Positions 16,613-25,230 of a stretch of DNA of 64,000 bases are shown piece by piece (position 1 is the first letter of the stretch; every line of letters begins with the position of its first letter). A program made the position numbers and the translations under genes. The DNA is from Pantoea sp. Ap-967 (GTDB lineage: Bacteria; Pseudomonadota; Gammaproteobacteria; Pseudomonadales; Pseudomonadaceae). The notes under the pieces are model-generated. The model was given only the letters and a program-made list of their open reading frames with translations, was not told where the DNA came from and did not search any database. The stretch lies in contig NZ_VWXK01000002.1 in the NCBI RefSeq assembly GCF_011752565.1, positions 248,001 to 312,000 on the forward strand, written 5' to 3'.

Positions 16613-18256
16613 TCAGATCGCAGCGCTGCGCTCACGCAGGTCCATGTTCAGGATGCGGTCGTTCTCGCTGTAGTCGACCGGGCAGTCGATCACGTGCACG
16701 CCTGGGTTGGATACACAATGATCGAGCAGCGGCAGCAACGCATCGGCGCTTTCCACGCGGTAGCCGTTGCCACCGTAGGCTTCGGCGTACTTGACGAAGT
16801 CCGGGTTGCCGTAGTCCAGGCCGAAATCGGTGAAGCCCATGTTGGCCTGCTTCCAGCGGATCATGCCGTAGCCGTCGTCACGCAGGATCACCACGGTGAT
16901 GTGCATGCCCAAACGAACTGCGGTTTCCAGCTCCTGGCTGTTCATCATGAAGCCGCCGTCGCCGCACACCGAAATCACTGGGCGGTCCGGGTGCACCAGG
17001 TGCGCGGCCATGGCCGATGGCAGGCCGGCGCCCATGGTCGCCAGGGCGTTGTCCAGCAGCACGGTGTTGGGCTTGTGCGCCTTGTAGTTACGAGCGAACC
17101 AGATCTTGTAGATGCCGTTGTCCAGGGCAACGATGCCTTCGGACGGCAGCACCCGGCGGATATCCGCCACTAGCCGCTGTGGATAGACCGGGAAGCGGTT
17201 GTCGTCGGCGCCTTCGGCGATTTGCGCTTCGTTCGCTTCACGGATGGCCATCAGACGGGTGAAGTCCCAGTGGCTGGTATCGGTCAGCGCTTCGCTGATC
17301 TGCCACACGGCGTTGGCGATGTCACCGATCACTTCCACCTGCGGGAAGTACACGGCGTCGACTTCGGCGGAGCGGAAGCTGATGTGGATGACTTCGGTGC
17401 CGCCACGGACCATGAAGAACGGTGGCTTCTCGATCACGTCGTGGCCGATGTTGATGATCAGGTCGGCGGCTTCAATCGCACGATGTACAAAATCGCCGGA
17501 CGACAGCGCGGCGTTACCCAGGAAGCGTGGGTGACGCTCGTCGACCACGCCTTTACCCATCTGCGTAGTGATGAACGGGATACCGGTCTTGTCGATCAGT
17601 TGCTTGAGGACCTTGGCGGTCATCTTGCGGTTGGCGCCGGCGCCGATCACCAGGATCGGGCTGCGGGCCTTCTGCAGTTTTTCTACAGCAGCTTCGATGG
17701 CCACGTGCTCGGCCAGCGGGCGACGGTGCAGGCTGCGTGGGATCGGCAGGGCATCGGTTTGCTCGGCGGCGATGTCTTCCGGCAGCTCCAGGTGCACGGC
17801 GCCCGGCTTTTCTTCTTCAGCCAGGCGGAACGCTTCGCGCATGCGCGCCGGGATGTTGTCGGCCGAGGCGAACTGGTGGGTGTACTTGGTGATGGGGTCC
17901 ATCGTGCCGCACACGTCGATGATCTGGAAGCGGCCCTGCTTGGACTTCTTGATCGGCTTCTGGCCGGTGATCATCATCATCGGCATGCCGCCCAGATACG
18001 CATAGGCGCTGGCAGTTACCAGGTTGGTCGCGCCAGGGCCCAGGGTCGACAGGCTGACGCCGGTCTTGCCGGTCAGGCGGCCATAGGTGGCGGCCATGAA
18101 GCCCGCGGACTGCTCGTGGCGGGTCAGAACCAGCTTGATCTTCGACTTGCGCAGGGATTCCAGCAGGTCGAGGTTTTCCTCACCAGGAATGCCGAACACA
18201 TACTCGACACCTTCGTTTTCCAGGCATTGCACAACAACGTCAGCGGCTTTGGCCAT
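16613..18256 (-). CDS. Thiamine-diphosphate enzyme, acetolactate-synthase-like (547 aa)
   Basis: Three-domain TPP enzyme of the acetohydroxyacid synthase family: N-terminal Pyr domain with the catalytic Glu in LTRHEQSAGFMAATYGRL, a central domain, and a C-terminal PP domain with GDGGFMMNSQELETAVRLG followed by ILRDDGYGMIRW. The start at 18256 (MAKAADVVVQ) is chosen over an in-frame ATG 24 bp upstream because AGGTGA lies in front of it and family members begin there. The following gene was a semialdehyde dehydrogenase, so a 2-oxo-acid decarboxylase feeding that enzyme is as likely as acetolactate synthesis. Confidence 0.82.
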   Translation of the reverse strand: MAKAADVVVQCLENEGVEYVFGIPGEENLDLLESLRKSKIKLVLTRHEQSAGFMAATYGRLTGKTGVSLSTLGPGATNLVTASAYAYLGGMPMMMITGQKPIKKSKQGRFQIIDVCGTMDPITKYTHQFASADNIPARMREAFRLAEEEKPGAVHLELPEDIAAEQTDALPIPRSLHRRPLAEHVAIEAAVEKLQKARSPILVIGAGANRKMTAKVLKQLIDKTGIPFITTQMGKGVVDERHPRFLGNAALSSGDFVHRAIEAADLIINIGHDVIEKPPFFMVRGGTEVIHISFRSAEVDAVYFPQVEVIGDIANAVWQISEALTDTSHWDFTRLMAIREANEAQIAEGADDNRFPVYPQRLVADIRRVLPSEGIVALDNGIYKIWFARNYKAHKPNTVLLDNALATMGAGLPSAMAAHLVHPDRPVISVCGDGGFMMNSQELETAVRLGMHITVVILRDDGYGMIRWKQANMGFTDFGLDYGNPDFVKYAEAYGGNGYRVESADALLPLLDHCVSNPGVHVIDCPVDYSENDRILNMDLRERSAAI

Positions 18257-18458
18257 CTTTCTTATCTCACCTTCGGTCATCGGGATGCAAACACGTTCCG
18301 GCGCTTGCGTTCGCGCACCGGAAAAGCGGGCACACAGTGCACTGCAATTCGTGTATTTGCAATGTCATTCTATTTTTCATTAAAGCTTTAGCGCCGAACG
18401 GCCGAAAATCCTTTCGCCCCATCCCTCACCTCCCAACCATTCACTTCAGAGGAAAGAC

Positions 18459-20078
18459 ATGCGAAAGGTTTCAATTGCAATGCGAACAACCCTGGCATTC
18501 GGCCTGATCGCTTCGATCATCGTCATCGTCGGATTATTCGCGCTGTCGCAAATGTCCCGCGTCGACACCATCAACCGCGCCATCGAACAGGTCAGCACCC
18601 CGACCGCCACAGCGCTCGGCAATATGCGCGAGGCCGTGCTGGGCATTCGCGTGAACTCGCTGAAGCTTGCGTTCTACCCTGACGCCGCCATGCGCGCCGA
18701 CAGCAGCCGACGACTCGAAATTCAGCTCGACAAGCTCGCCCAAGCCCAGGCCGCCTACCTGGCTAGGCTGGTAGACCCACACGAACGCGCGCTATACAAG
18801 GAGATCGAGCCCTACTTGCAGGCCACTGCGCCAGGTATTCGCGATTTGATCGCACTGGCCAAGGCAGGCCGCGAAAGCGACATGGTGGCTTTGCTCAACG
18901 GGCCGCTGCGAGAAAACTCCGAACAGTCCTTCCCCCGCCTGTACGCCCTGAGCGACGTGAACCAGCGCAACATCAACCAAGCTTTCGCCAGCGCCGGCAG
19001 CACCTACTCGACCTCCAGAACCAGCGTGGCCTTGCTGATGGCCGTCGCCGCGCTGATCACCATCGGTGTCGCCTGGCTGGTCAGCCGCAGCATCATCCTG
19101 CCAATCAACCGGGCGGCGAAGAGCGCCGAAGTGATCGCCTCGGGCGACCTCACCCAACCGATGGAAAGCGAAGGTCGCGACGAGGTCAGCCGCCTGTTCG
19201 AAGCGCTTAAGCAGATGCAGTCGAACCTTCGCGCGACCATCGACCAAATTGTCCAGTCGGCATCGGTCATTGCTGCGTCTTCGACGCAATTGAGTGCAGT
19301 CACGGTCGAGTCGAACCAGAACCTGCAGCAACAGGCCAACGAGATCGAGCAAGCCGCATCGGCCGTCACCGAGCTGTCCGCCGCCGTGGACGAAGTGGCG
19401 CGCACCGCCGTCAGCACCTCGCAAGCCTCGGCTGAGTCCCAGGCCGCCAGCGAAGCCGGCAATACGCGAGTGGTCCAGACCGTCGAGGCTATCGAGCTGA
19501 TGAGCCAGGACATACGCCACAGCACGCAGCAAGTCGACAGCCTTGCCAGCAGCGTGGCCGACATTGCCAAGGTACTGGACGTGATCCGCAGCATTGCCGA
19601 ACAGACCAATCTGCTGGCGCTCAATGCCGCCATCGAAGCCGCGCGTGCTGGGGAGGCCGGGCGCGGGTTTGCCGTGGTCGCTGATGAAGTACGCGCCCTG
19701 GCTCACCGCACCCAGCAATCGACCCTGGAGATCGAAAGCATGGTCGGCACGATCAGCAGCGAATCCGGCCAAGCCGTGACCGCGATGAATGACAACCGTG
19801 CCCGCGCCAGCCACACCTTGCAGGCCGCTCGTGAAGCGGGCCAGGCCTTGGAACAGATCATGGCGTATATCACCCGCATCAACGAACAGAACCTGGTAAT
19901 CGCCAGCGCCGCTGAAGAACAGGCGCAGGTCGCCCGTGAAGTGGATCGCAACCTGATCAATATCCGCGACCTGTCGGCCATCTCGACCACCCAGGCGCAC
20001 CAGACCGCTTCGGCCAGTCAGGCACTGGAGAAGTTGGGCACGCAACTCAACGAGCTAGTCACGCGTTTTCGTACCTGA
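18459..20078 (+). CDS. Methyl-accepting chemotaxis protein with 4-helix-bundle sensor (539 aa)
   Basis: Inner-membrane chemoreceptor. TM1 spans about residues 12-32 ([19 protein letters not shown]), a four-helix-bundle-type periplasmic domain about 35-187, TM2 about 190-210 ([19 protein letters not shown]), then HAMP ([22 protein letters not shown]) and a long signalling coiled coil. The hairpin tip is the canonical [19 protein letters not shown]. There is no C-terminal CheR-binding pentapeptide (it ends ELVTRFRT). AGAGGA precedes the ATG. It stands between the TPP enzyme and gluconate dehydrogenase, so sensing an organic acid is plausible but not shown. Confidence 0.93.
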   Translation: MRKVSIAMRTTLAFGLIASIIVIVGLFALSQMSRVDTINRAIEQVSTPTATALGNMREAVLGIRVNSLKLAFYPDAAMRADSSRRLEIQLDKLAQAQAAYLARLVDPHERALYKEIEPYLQATAPGIRDLIALAKAGRESDMVALLNGPLRENSEQSFPRLYALSDVNQRNINQAFASAGSTYSTSRTSVALLMAVAALITIGVAWLVSRSIILPINRAAKSAEVIASGDLTQPMESEGRDEVSRLFEALKQMQSNLRATIDQIVQSASVIAASSTQLSAVTVESNQNLQQQANEIEQAASAVTELSAAVDEVARTAVSTSQASAESQAASEAGNTRVVQTVEAIELMSQDIRHSTQQVDSLASSVADIAKVLDVIRSIAEQTNLLALNAAIEAARAGEAGRGFAVVADEVRALAHRTQQSTLEIESMVGTISSESGQAVTAMNDNRARASHTLQAAREAGQALEQIMAYITRINEQNLVIASAAEEQAQVAREVDRNLINIRDLSAISTTQAHQTASASQALEKLGTQLNELVTRFRT

Positions 20079-20160
20079 GGCTTAAGGTCATTCGTCGACG
20101 ACTTCTTCTCTTTTCGCAACGACGTTCTATTTATTCATGTTGCGAGGCATAATGCCGCGC

Positions 20161-20195
20161 CTCGGTATTCGGCCACGCCTGCGCCGAATACCGAG
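20161..20195. repeat. Perfect 13-bp inverted repeat upstream of gluconate dehydrogenase
   Basis: CTCGGTATTCGGC (20161-20173) and GCCGAATACCGAG (20183-20195) are exact reverse complements around a 9-nt loop. No T-run follows. It may terminate MCP transcription by another mechanism, stabilise the gluconate dehydrogenase mRNA 5' end (28 bp upstream of the start codon), or bind a regulator. The rest of 20079-20223 shows nothing. Confidence 0.7.
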
Positions 20196-20223
20196 ACCTG
20201 ATCCTGACCTGAGCGAGCATCTG

Positions 20224-20961
20224 ATGTCCGACACCCCCAACTCACGGCGCGAGTTCCTTCGCCGCAGTGCCATTCTCATTCCGGCAGTCAGCCTGGTGGG
20301 TTACGCCACCCATCAAGCCATCGAGCCGAGCGCCGCACATACCTCCACCGGTAATGCCCCGGGCGAAGCGACACCTGCCGGGCACTATCACCCTACGTTC
20401 TTCACCGACAGCGAATGGGCATTCGTACAGGCCGCCTGTGCGGTACTGATCCCCGAAGACGAAGAAGGCCCCGGCGCACTGACCGCAGGCGTACCCGAGT
20501 TTCTCGACCGGCAGATGGAAACGCCCTACGCCCACGGGCGGCTGTGGTACATGCAGGCCCCCTTCATCACCGACCAGCCGGCCGAACTGGGCTACCAGAT
20601 GAAGCTGGTGCCGCGCGAGCTTTACCGCCTGGGCATTGCCGACCTGGATGCTGCCTGCCTCAAAACGTTCGGCAAGGCTTTCGCGCAGCTTGGCAACAAC
20701 GTGCAGGTTGAAGTGTTCAGCCAGTTGGAAGGCGACAAGTTGAAGCTGGCACGCGTACCGGCCAGCACCTTCTTCGCTTTACTGCTGAAGAACGTCAAAG
20801 AAGGCTATTTCGCCGACCCGATCTACGGCGGCAACAAAGACATGGCGGCCTGGAAGATGCTGGGTTTCCCCGGCGCTCGCGCCGATTTCATGGACTGGAT
20901 CGACCGCCCGAACGAGCGCTATCCACTGGGTCCAGTTTCCATCAACGGCCAGCGGGGGTAA
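20224..20961 (+). CDS. Gluconate 2-dehydrogenase, small (gamma, subunit 3) subunit (245 aa)
   Basis: Tat-exported companion of the membrane gluconate 2-dehydrogenase. The twin-arginine signal is SRREFLRRSAILIPAVSLVG at residues 7-26. The gluconate 2-dehydrogenase subunit 3 domain follows (FFTDSEWAFVQAACAVLIPEDEEGPGA, with KNVKEGYFADPIYGGNKDMAAWKMLGFPGA near the end). It is first in the order gamma, flavoprotein, cytochrome c, the usual Pseudomonas arrangement. The ATG at 20224 is preceded only by a weak GAGCGAG. Confidence 0.9.
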   Translation: MSDTPNSRREFLRRSAILIPAVSLVGYATHQAIEPSAAHTSTGNAPGEATPAGHYHPTFFTDSEWAFVQAACAVLIPEDEEGPGALTAGVPEFLDRQMETPYAHGRLWYMQAPFITDQPAELGYQMKLVPRELYRLGIADLDAACLKTFGKAFAQLGNNVQVEVFSQLEGDKLKLARVPASTFFALLLKNVKEGYFADPIYGGNKDMAAWKMLGFPGARADFMDWIDRPNERYPLGPVSINGQRG

Positions 20962-20965
20962 CGGC

Positions 20966-22744
20966 GTGGCACTGCAGAAACCTGAAACCGATGTGGTTAT
21001 CGTCGGCCTCGGCTGGGTCGGCTCGATCATGGCCGCCGAACTGACCGAGGCCGGCCTGCACGTGGTGGCGCTGGAGCGTGGCCCCGACCAGGACACCCCG
21101 ACCGACGCCAACTACCCGAAGGTAATCGACGAACTGGCCTATACCATCCGCGGCAAGCTCTATCAGGACTTGTCCAAGGAAACCGTCACCATCCGCCACA
21201 ACCCGGCCGGTGTTGCCCTACCCTACCGCCAGCAAGGTACCTTCTTGCTCGGCAACGGTGTGGGCGGCGCGGGCTTCCATTGGAACGGCCTGAGCTGGCG
21301 GCCGCTGGCCAGCGACCTGAAATTGCGCAGTCATTACACTGAGCGCTACGGCAGCAAGTTCATCCCGGAAGGCATGACCATCCAGGACCACGGCGTGAGC
21401 TTCGAGGAGCTCGAACCGTTCTTCACTCGCTTCGAGGAAGTGGCCGGTGTTTCCGGCAAGGCCGGCAACATCAAAGGCCGCCTGATAGAGGGCGGTAACA
21501 AGTTCGAGGGCGCACGCAGCAAGGAATACCCACTGCCGCCGCTGAAGAAGGTCTATGGTGAGCAGCTGTTCGACAAGGCGGCGCGCAGCCTGGGCTACTC
21601 GACCTTCTCGATCCCGGCCGGCAACGCCTCCGCGCCTTACACCAACCCCTACGGCGTGCGTCTGGGCCCGTGCAACTTCTGTGGTTTCTGTGAAAACTAC
21701 GGCTGCTACATGTACTCCAAGGCCTCACCGCAGACCACCATCCTCCCCGTGCTGCGTCAGCGGCGTAACTTCGAGATGCGCACCCTGGCGCATGTCACCA
21801 AGGTAAATCTCGATAGCTCGGGCAAACAGGCCACCGGCGTTACCTACATCGACGCCCAGGGCAACGAGGTCGAGCAACCAGCGCGCCTGGTGATCCTCAG
21901 CGCCTTCCAGTTGCACAACGTGCGCCTGCTGCTGCTGTCGAAAATCGGCAAACCCTACGACCCGCGTACTGGCGAAGGTGTGGTTGGGCGCAACTACGCG
22001 TACCAGATGCTCGGCTCGGTCACCGTGCAAATGCCCAAGGGAACCTACCTGAACCCATTCATCGGTACCGGTGCCGGCGGCACTGCGATTGACAACTACA
22101 ACGGCGACAACTTCGACCACAGTGGCCTGGGCTTCCTCGGCGGCGCCAACATCGGCCACCACCGCACCGGCGGTCGTCCGATCGGCCAGACTGGCGTGGC
22201 CAAGGGTGCGCCGAACTGGGGCAAGGGCTGGAAAAGCGCTGTCAGCGACAACTACCAGCGCAGCATGAGCCTGTACACCCAGGGCTCGGTGATGGCCTAC
22301 CGCGATACCTACCTGGACCTGGACCCGACCTACAAGGATGCCTTCGGCCAGCCGCTGCTGCGGGTGACCTTCAACTGGCACGACAACGACATCCGCATGT
22401 CGCAGTACGTGACCAACAAAGCGGCCGAAATCGCTGCGGCGATGAACCCGTCGAGCTACACCGTAAACACCAAGAAGATCGGCACGCCCTATGACACGCG
22501 TTTCTACCAGAGCACCCACACCACCGGTGGCGCAATCATGGGTTCCGACCCGAAAACCAGCGTGGTCAATCGCTACTTGCAGTGCTGGGACGTGCCCAAC
22601 GTGTTCGTTATCGGCGCCTCGGCGTTCCCGCAGAACATCGGCTACAACCCCACCGGCCTGGTCGGCGCGCTGGCCTACTGGTCGGCCAATGCCATCCGCG
22701 AACGCTACCTGAAAAACCCGGGCCGTCCGCTGGTGGAGGCATAA
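20966..22744 (+). CDS. Gluconate 2-dehydrogenase flavoprotein, GMC oxidoreductase (592 aa)
   Basis: Catalytic FAD subunit that oxidises gluconate to 2-ketogluconate at the periplasmic face of the inner membrane. FAD-binding DVVIVGLGWVGSIMAAELTE is at residues 9-28; the C-terminal GMC half carries the active-site region HTTGGAIMGSDP and the closing NVFVIGASAFPQNIGYNPTG. It has no signal of its own and is probably exported with the Tat-bearing gamma subunit. Starts at GTG, 4 bp after the gamma stop. Electrons pass to the cytochrome subunit that follows. Confidence 0.9.
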   Translation: MALQKPETDVVIVGLGWVGSIMAAELTEAGLHVVALERGPDQDTPTDANYPKVIDELAYTIRGKLYQDLSKETVTIRHNPAGVALPYRQQGTFLLGNGVGGAGFHWNGLSWRPLASDLKLRSHYTERYGSKFIPEGMTIQDHGVSFEELEPFFTRFEEVAGVSGKAGNIKGRLIEGGNKFEGARSKEYPLPPLKKVYGEQLFDKAARSLGYSTFSIPAGNASAPYTNPYGVRLGPCNFCGFCENYGCYMYSKASPQTTILPVLRQRRNFEMRTLAHVTKVNLDSSGKQATGVTYIDAQGNEVEQPARLVILSAFQLHNVRLLLLSKIGKPYDPRTGEGVVGRNYAYQMLGSVTVQMPKGTYLNPFIGTGAGGTAIDNYNGDNFDHSGLGFLGGANIGHHRTGGRPIGQTGVAKGAPNWGKGWKSAVSDNYQRSMSLYTQGSVMAYRDTYLDLDPTYKDAFGQPLLRVTFNWHDNDIRMSQYVTNKAAEIAAAMNPSSYTVNTKKIGTPYDTRFYQSTHTTGGAIMGSDPKTSVVNRYLQCWDVPNVFVIGASAFPQNIGYNPTGLVGALAYWSANAIRERYLKNPGRPLVEA

Positions 22745-24019
22745 ATGATGAACAAGCTCACCCTGCCCTTGCTGACCTCGCTGTGCCTTGCCATCAGCAC
22801 CGCAACCCTGGCGGCGACAGACGACGCCGCTATTACCCGTGGCGAATACCTGGCACGCGCCGGCGACTGCATGGCCTGCCACACGGCCAAGGGCGGCAAG
22901 CCCTACGCCGGGGGCCTGGGCCTGGAGACCCCCATCGGCACGGTATACGCCACCAACATCAGCCCTGACCCTGTGCATGGCATCGGCGGCTACACCCTGG
23001 CGGAATTCGACCAGGCCGTTCGTCACGGCATTCGCAAGGATGGCAGCACGCTGTACCCGGCCATGCCCTACCCGTCCTATGCCAAGGTCACCGACCAGGA
23101 CATCGCCGACCTGTATGCGTACTTCATGAAAGGCGTGCAACCGGTGGTTGAGGCTAACCGCGATAGCGACATTCCCTGGCCCATGAACATGCGTTGGCCT
23201 TTGGCGTTCTGGCGTTGGACGTTCGCCCAGCAGGTCACGACTGAATCGGGCAACACGCCTGATCCGCAATTGGAGCGTGGTCGCTATCTGGTCAACGGAC
23301 TCGGCCACTGCGGCAGTTGCCACACCCCGCGCGGCATCGGCATGCAAGAAAAGTCGCTGAGCGACAGCGACGGCGATCACTTCCTGGCCGGCGGCGCGCC
23401 GCTGGAAGGCTGGGTTGCGAAGAATCTACGCGGCGACCTGCATGACGGCCTGGGCAGTTGGAGCACCGGGGAGCTGGCGCAGTTCTTGAAGACCGGCAGG
23501 ACCGAGCGGACTGCCGTGTTCGGCAGCATGACCGATGTCATCCAGCACAGCATGCAGCACCTGACTGACAGTGATCGCCTGGCGATTGCACGCTACCTTA
23601 AGTCACTGCCTGCAAAAGTGGCGCAGGCACCTGCCTCGGCTACAACAAGCACGACGGCTGCACAACTGGCCAATATGGATACCAGCGTTGCCGGCGCACG
23701 TACCTACATCGACAACTGCATGGCCTGCCATCGCAGCGATGGCCGCGGCTACGCCGAGGTGTTCCCCGCCCTGGCAGGCAACTCGGTGGTCAACGGCCAA
23801 GATGCAACCTCGCTGATCCATATCGTGCTGGCCGGTGGGTATCTGCCGGGCAATCAGCACGCTCCGACAGGCTATGGCATGCCAGACTTCGCTTGGAGAC
23901 TTTCCGATCAAGAAGTGGCTGACGTAGTGTCATTCATCCGCAAAGGGTGGTCCAACCAGGGCGGTGCCGTAACTGAAAATGACGTTGCAAAACAACGCAG
24001 AACGTTGACTAAAAACTAA
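22745..24019 (+). CDS. Gluconate 2-dehydrogenase cytochrome c subunit, three haems (424 aa)
   Basis: Secreted c-type cytochrome that carries electrons from the flavoprotein to the quinone pool. A cleavable signal (MMNKLTLPLLTSLCLAISTATLA) is followed by three haem sites: CMACH near residue 40, CGSCH near 190 and CMACH near 325. Domain length and the motif GEYLARAGDCMACHTAKGG match the adhB/gluconate dehydrogenase cytochrome family. The ATG follows directly on the flavoprotein stop codon. Confidence 0.92.
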   Translation: MMNKLTLPLLTSLCLAISTATLAATDDAAITRGEYLARAGDCMACHTAKGGKPYAGGLGLETPIGTVYATNISPDPVHGIGGYTLAEFDQAVRHGIRKDGSTLYPAMPYPSYAKVTDQDIADLYAYFMKGVQPVVEANRDSDIPWPMNMRWPLAFWRWTFAQQVTTESGNTPDPQLERGRYLVNGLGHCGSCHTPRGIGMQEKSLSDSDGDHFLAGGAPLEGWVAKNLRGDLHDGLGSWSTGELAQFLKTGRTERTAVFGSMTDVIQHSMQHLTDSDRLAIARYLKSLPAKVAQAPASATTSTTAAQLANMDTSVAGARTYIDNCMACHRSDGRGYAEVFPALAGNSVVNGQDATSLIHIVLAGGYLPGNQHAPTGYGMPDFAWRLSDQEVADVVSFIRKGWSNQGGAVTENDVAKQRRTLTKN

Positions 24020-24030
24020 TAAGCCAGCGA

Positions 24031-24058
24031 TAGCCCCGAGTAAATCCCGGGGCTTTTA
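24031..24058 (+). terminator. Rho-independent terminator after gluconate dehydrogenase
   Basis: AGCCCCG and CGGGGCT form a short GC-rich stem around an 8-10 nt loop, followed by TTTT, 12 bp after the cytochrome stop codon. Confidence 0.8.
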
Positions 24059-24073
24059 CTAGAAATACAAAAT

Positions 24074-24187
24074 GCGATCAATATCAACAACCTGTTCGAC
24101 CGCCATTACTATGCCGGCGGCACTGCACGGGCCGTTGCTCTGGGTAACGACCGCAGTGCGATGATGTCAGTCAGCTACAGCTATTGA
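24074..24187 (+). pseudogene. C-terminal remnant of a TonB-dependent (siderophore-type) receptor
   Basis: A 37-codon open stretch reads AININ-NLFDRHYYAGG, then ARAVALGNDRSAMMSVSYSY and a stop. The NLFDR.YY sequence and an alternating last strand ending in an aromatic residue are the standard C-terminal signature of TonB-dependent outer-membrane receptors. No start codon or upstream barrel is present; the frame begins right after the gluconate dehydrogenase terminator. It overlaps the 3' end of the convergent amidohydrolase by 21 bp. It is a fossil of a deleted receptor gene. Confidence 0.8.
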
Positions 24188-25210
24188 GGTTGAGTCGATC
24201 CGATAGACATCAAGCGCGGTACCACTGAATAAGCGATTCTTTTCTCCATCGGTGAAATCAGCGACTACGCGCTTGAACGTATTCCACAGCACACCATAAC
24301 CGAACATGCCCTTATCGACAGGGAAGTTGCTTTCGAACATGCAGCGCTCCACACCAAACGTGTCGATCGCATGCAGCAGATAGGGCCTCCACAAGTCCGC
24401 CAAGGCCATGGAACCAGGCGGCCTGGCTTCATGATGGAGATCGAAACCGACGACTTTCATCCCCAGCCCGCCCAGTTTCAGGTGTACGTTGGGACACTGC
24501 GCGAGCCGGTTCAGGTCTGATGACCAGTGTTCGAAAACCTCTGCACGCCGACCGGCATAAGGCCCGGCACCCAGCGGTCCGGCCAGGTGGTCGACCACGA
24601 TGGTCAAGTCAGGAAACGCCCTCGCCAGTGCGAGCACCTCGCCAAGTTGTGTATGGTAAGCCCAAATATCCAGTACCAGACTACGCCGTACTAGCTGGGC
24701 CAGCCCGCGACGAAATGCCGGCTCCCGCAACAGCCCCGCCGGTGGCGGCCTGGGGTTTGAAACCAGGCGGGGGTCCGGGTGCCAGGCCGTGGTGTTACGA
24801 ATGCCTCGCAGGCGCGGGCCGGCACGCTGCAACATTTCGTCGAGTACCGGAGCCACAGTGTCGCCGAGCATCAGGTTGGCGCCACCGACTATGGCCGCGC
24901 AGAGCCGCACTTCGCCCAACAACCCACTGGCACTGTAGGCTGCAACGCCGTTGGCATACTCAACCTCCCCGACTGCCTGGAATGGCTCCGCGCGGTCGAT
25001 TGCCAACATCGAACGGCACTGGATGTACACCGATGCCACCAGACGATGCCCACAAGCCATGTCAGCAAGATACTCCTCAGCGAGGTAACGGTGACCGGGC
25101 CGATCCCACAGATGATGGTGGGCATCGATTATTGCTCGTTGTGGATCCAGGGGCGCTTCATTCACCTGAGCGAGCCATTCCGGCCGAACTGGAGCATGGG
25201 GAGATTGCAT
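24167..25210 (-). CDS. Amidohydrolase-family metal-dependent TIM-barrel hydrolase, lactonase-like (347 aa)
   Basis: Amidohydrolase_2 family (fuconolactonase / 2-pyrone-4,6-dicarboxylate lactonase group). The metal-binding H-x-H lies in IIDAHHHLWDRPGHRYL (residues about 27-43), the second histidine in IVVDHLAG, and the catalytic Asp in FESNFPVDKG. AGGAGG 5 nt before the ATG supports the start. It is followed on the same strand by an OprD and an ABC transporter further upstream, suggesting it acts on an imported lactone or aromatic-derived acid. The specific substrate is not readable. Confidence 0.82.
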   Translation of the reverse strand: MQSPHAPVRPEWLAQVNEAPLDPQRAIIDAHHHLWDRPGHRYLAEEYLADMACGHRLVASVYIQCRSMLAIDRAEPFQAVGEVEYANGVAAYSASGLLGEVRLCAAIVGGANLMLGDTVAPVLDEMLQRAGPRLRGIRNTTAWHPDPRLVSNPRPPPAGLLREPAFRRGLAQLVRRSLVLDIWAYHTQLGEVLALARAFPDLTIVVDHLAGPLGAGPYAGRRAEVFEHWSSDLNRLAQCPNVHLKLGGLGMKVVGFDLHHEARPPGSMALADLWRPYLLHAIDTFGVERCMFESNFPVDKGMFGYGVLWNTFKRVVADFTDGEKNRLFSGTALDVYRIDSTSIAVAD

Positions 25211-25230
25211 GGTTGCCTCCTATGATCGGG

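Noticed and set aside
18257..18458. Small gene or RNA between the TPP enzyme and the chemoreceptor
   Set aside because: Only short, unconvincing frames and no stable hairpin with a T-run; it is probably just divergent promoters.
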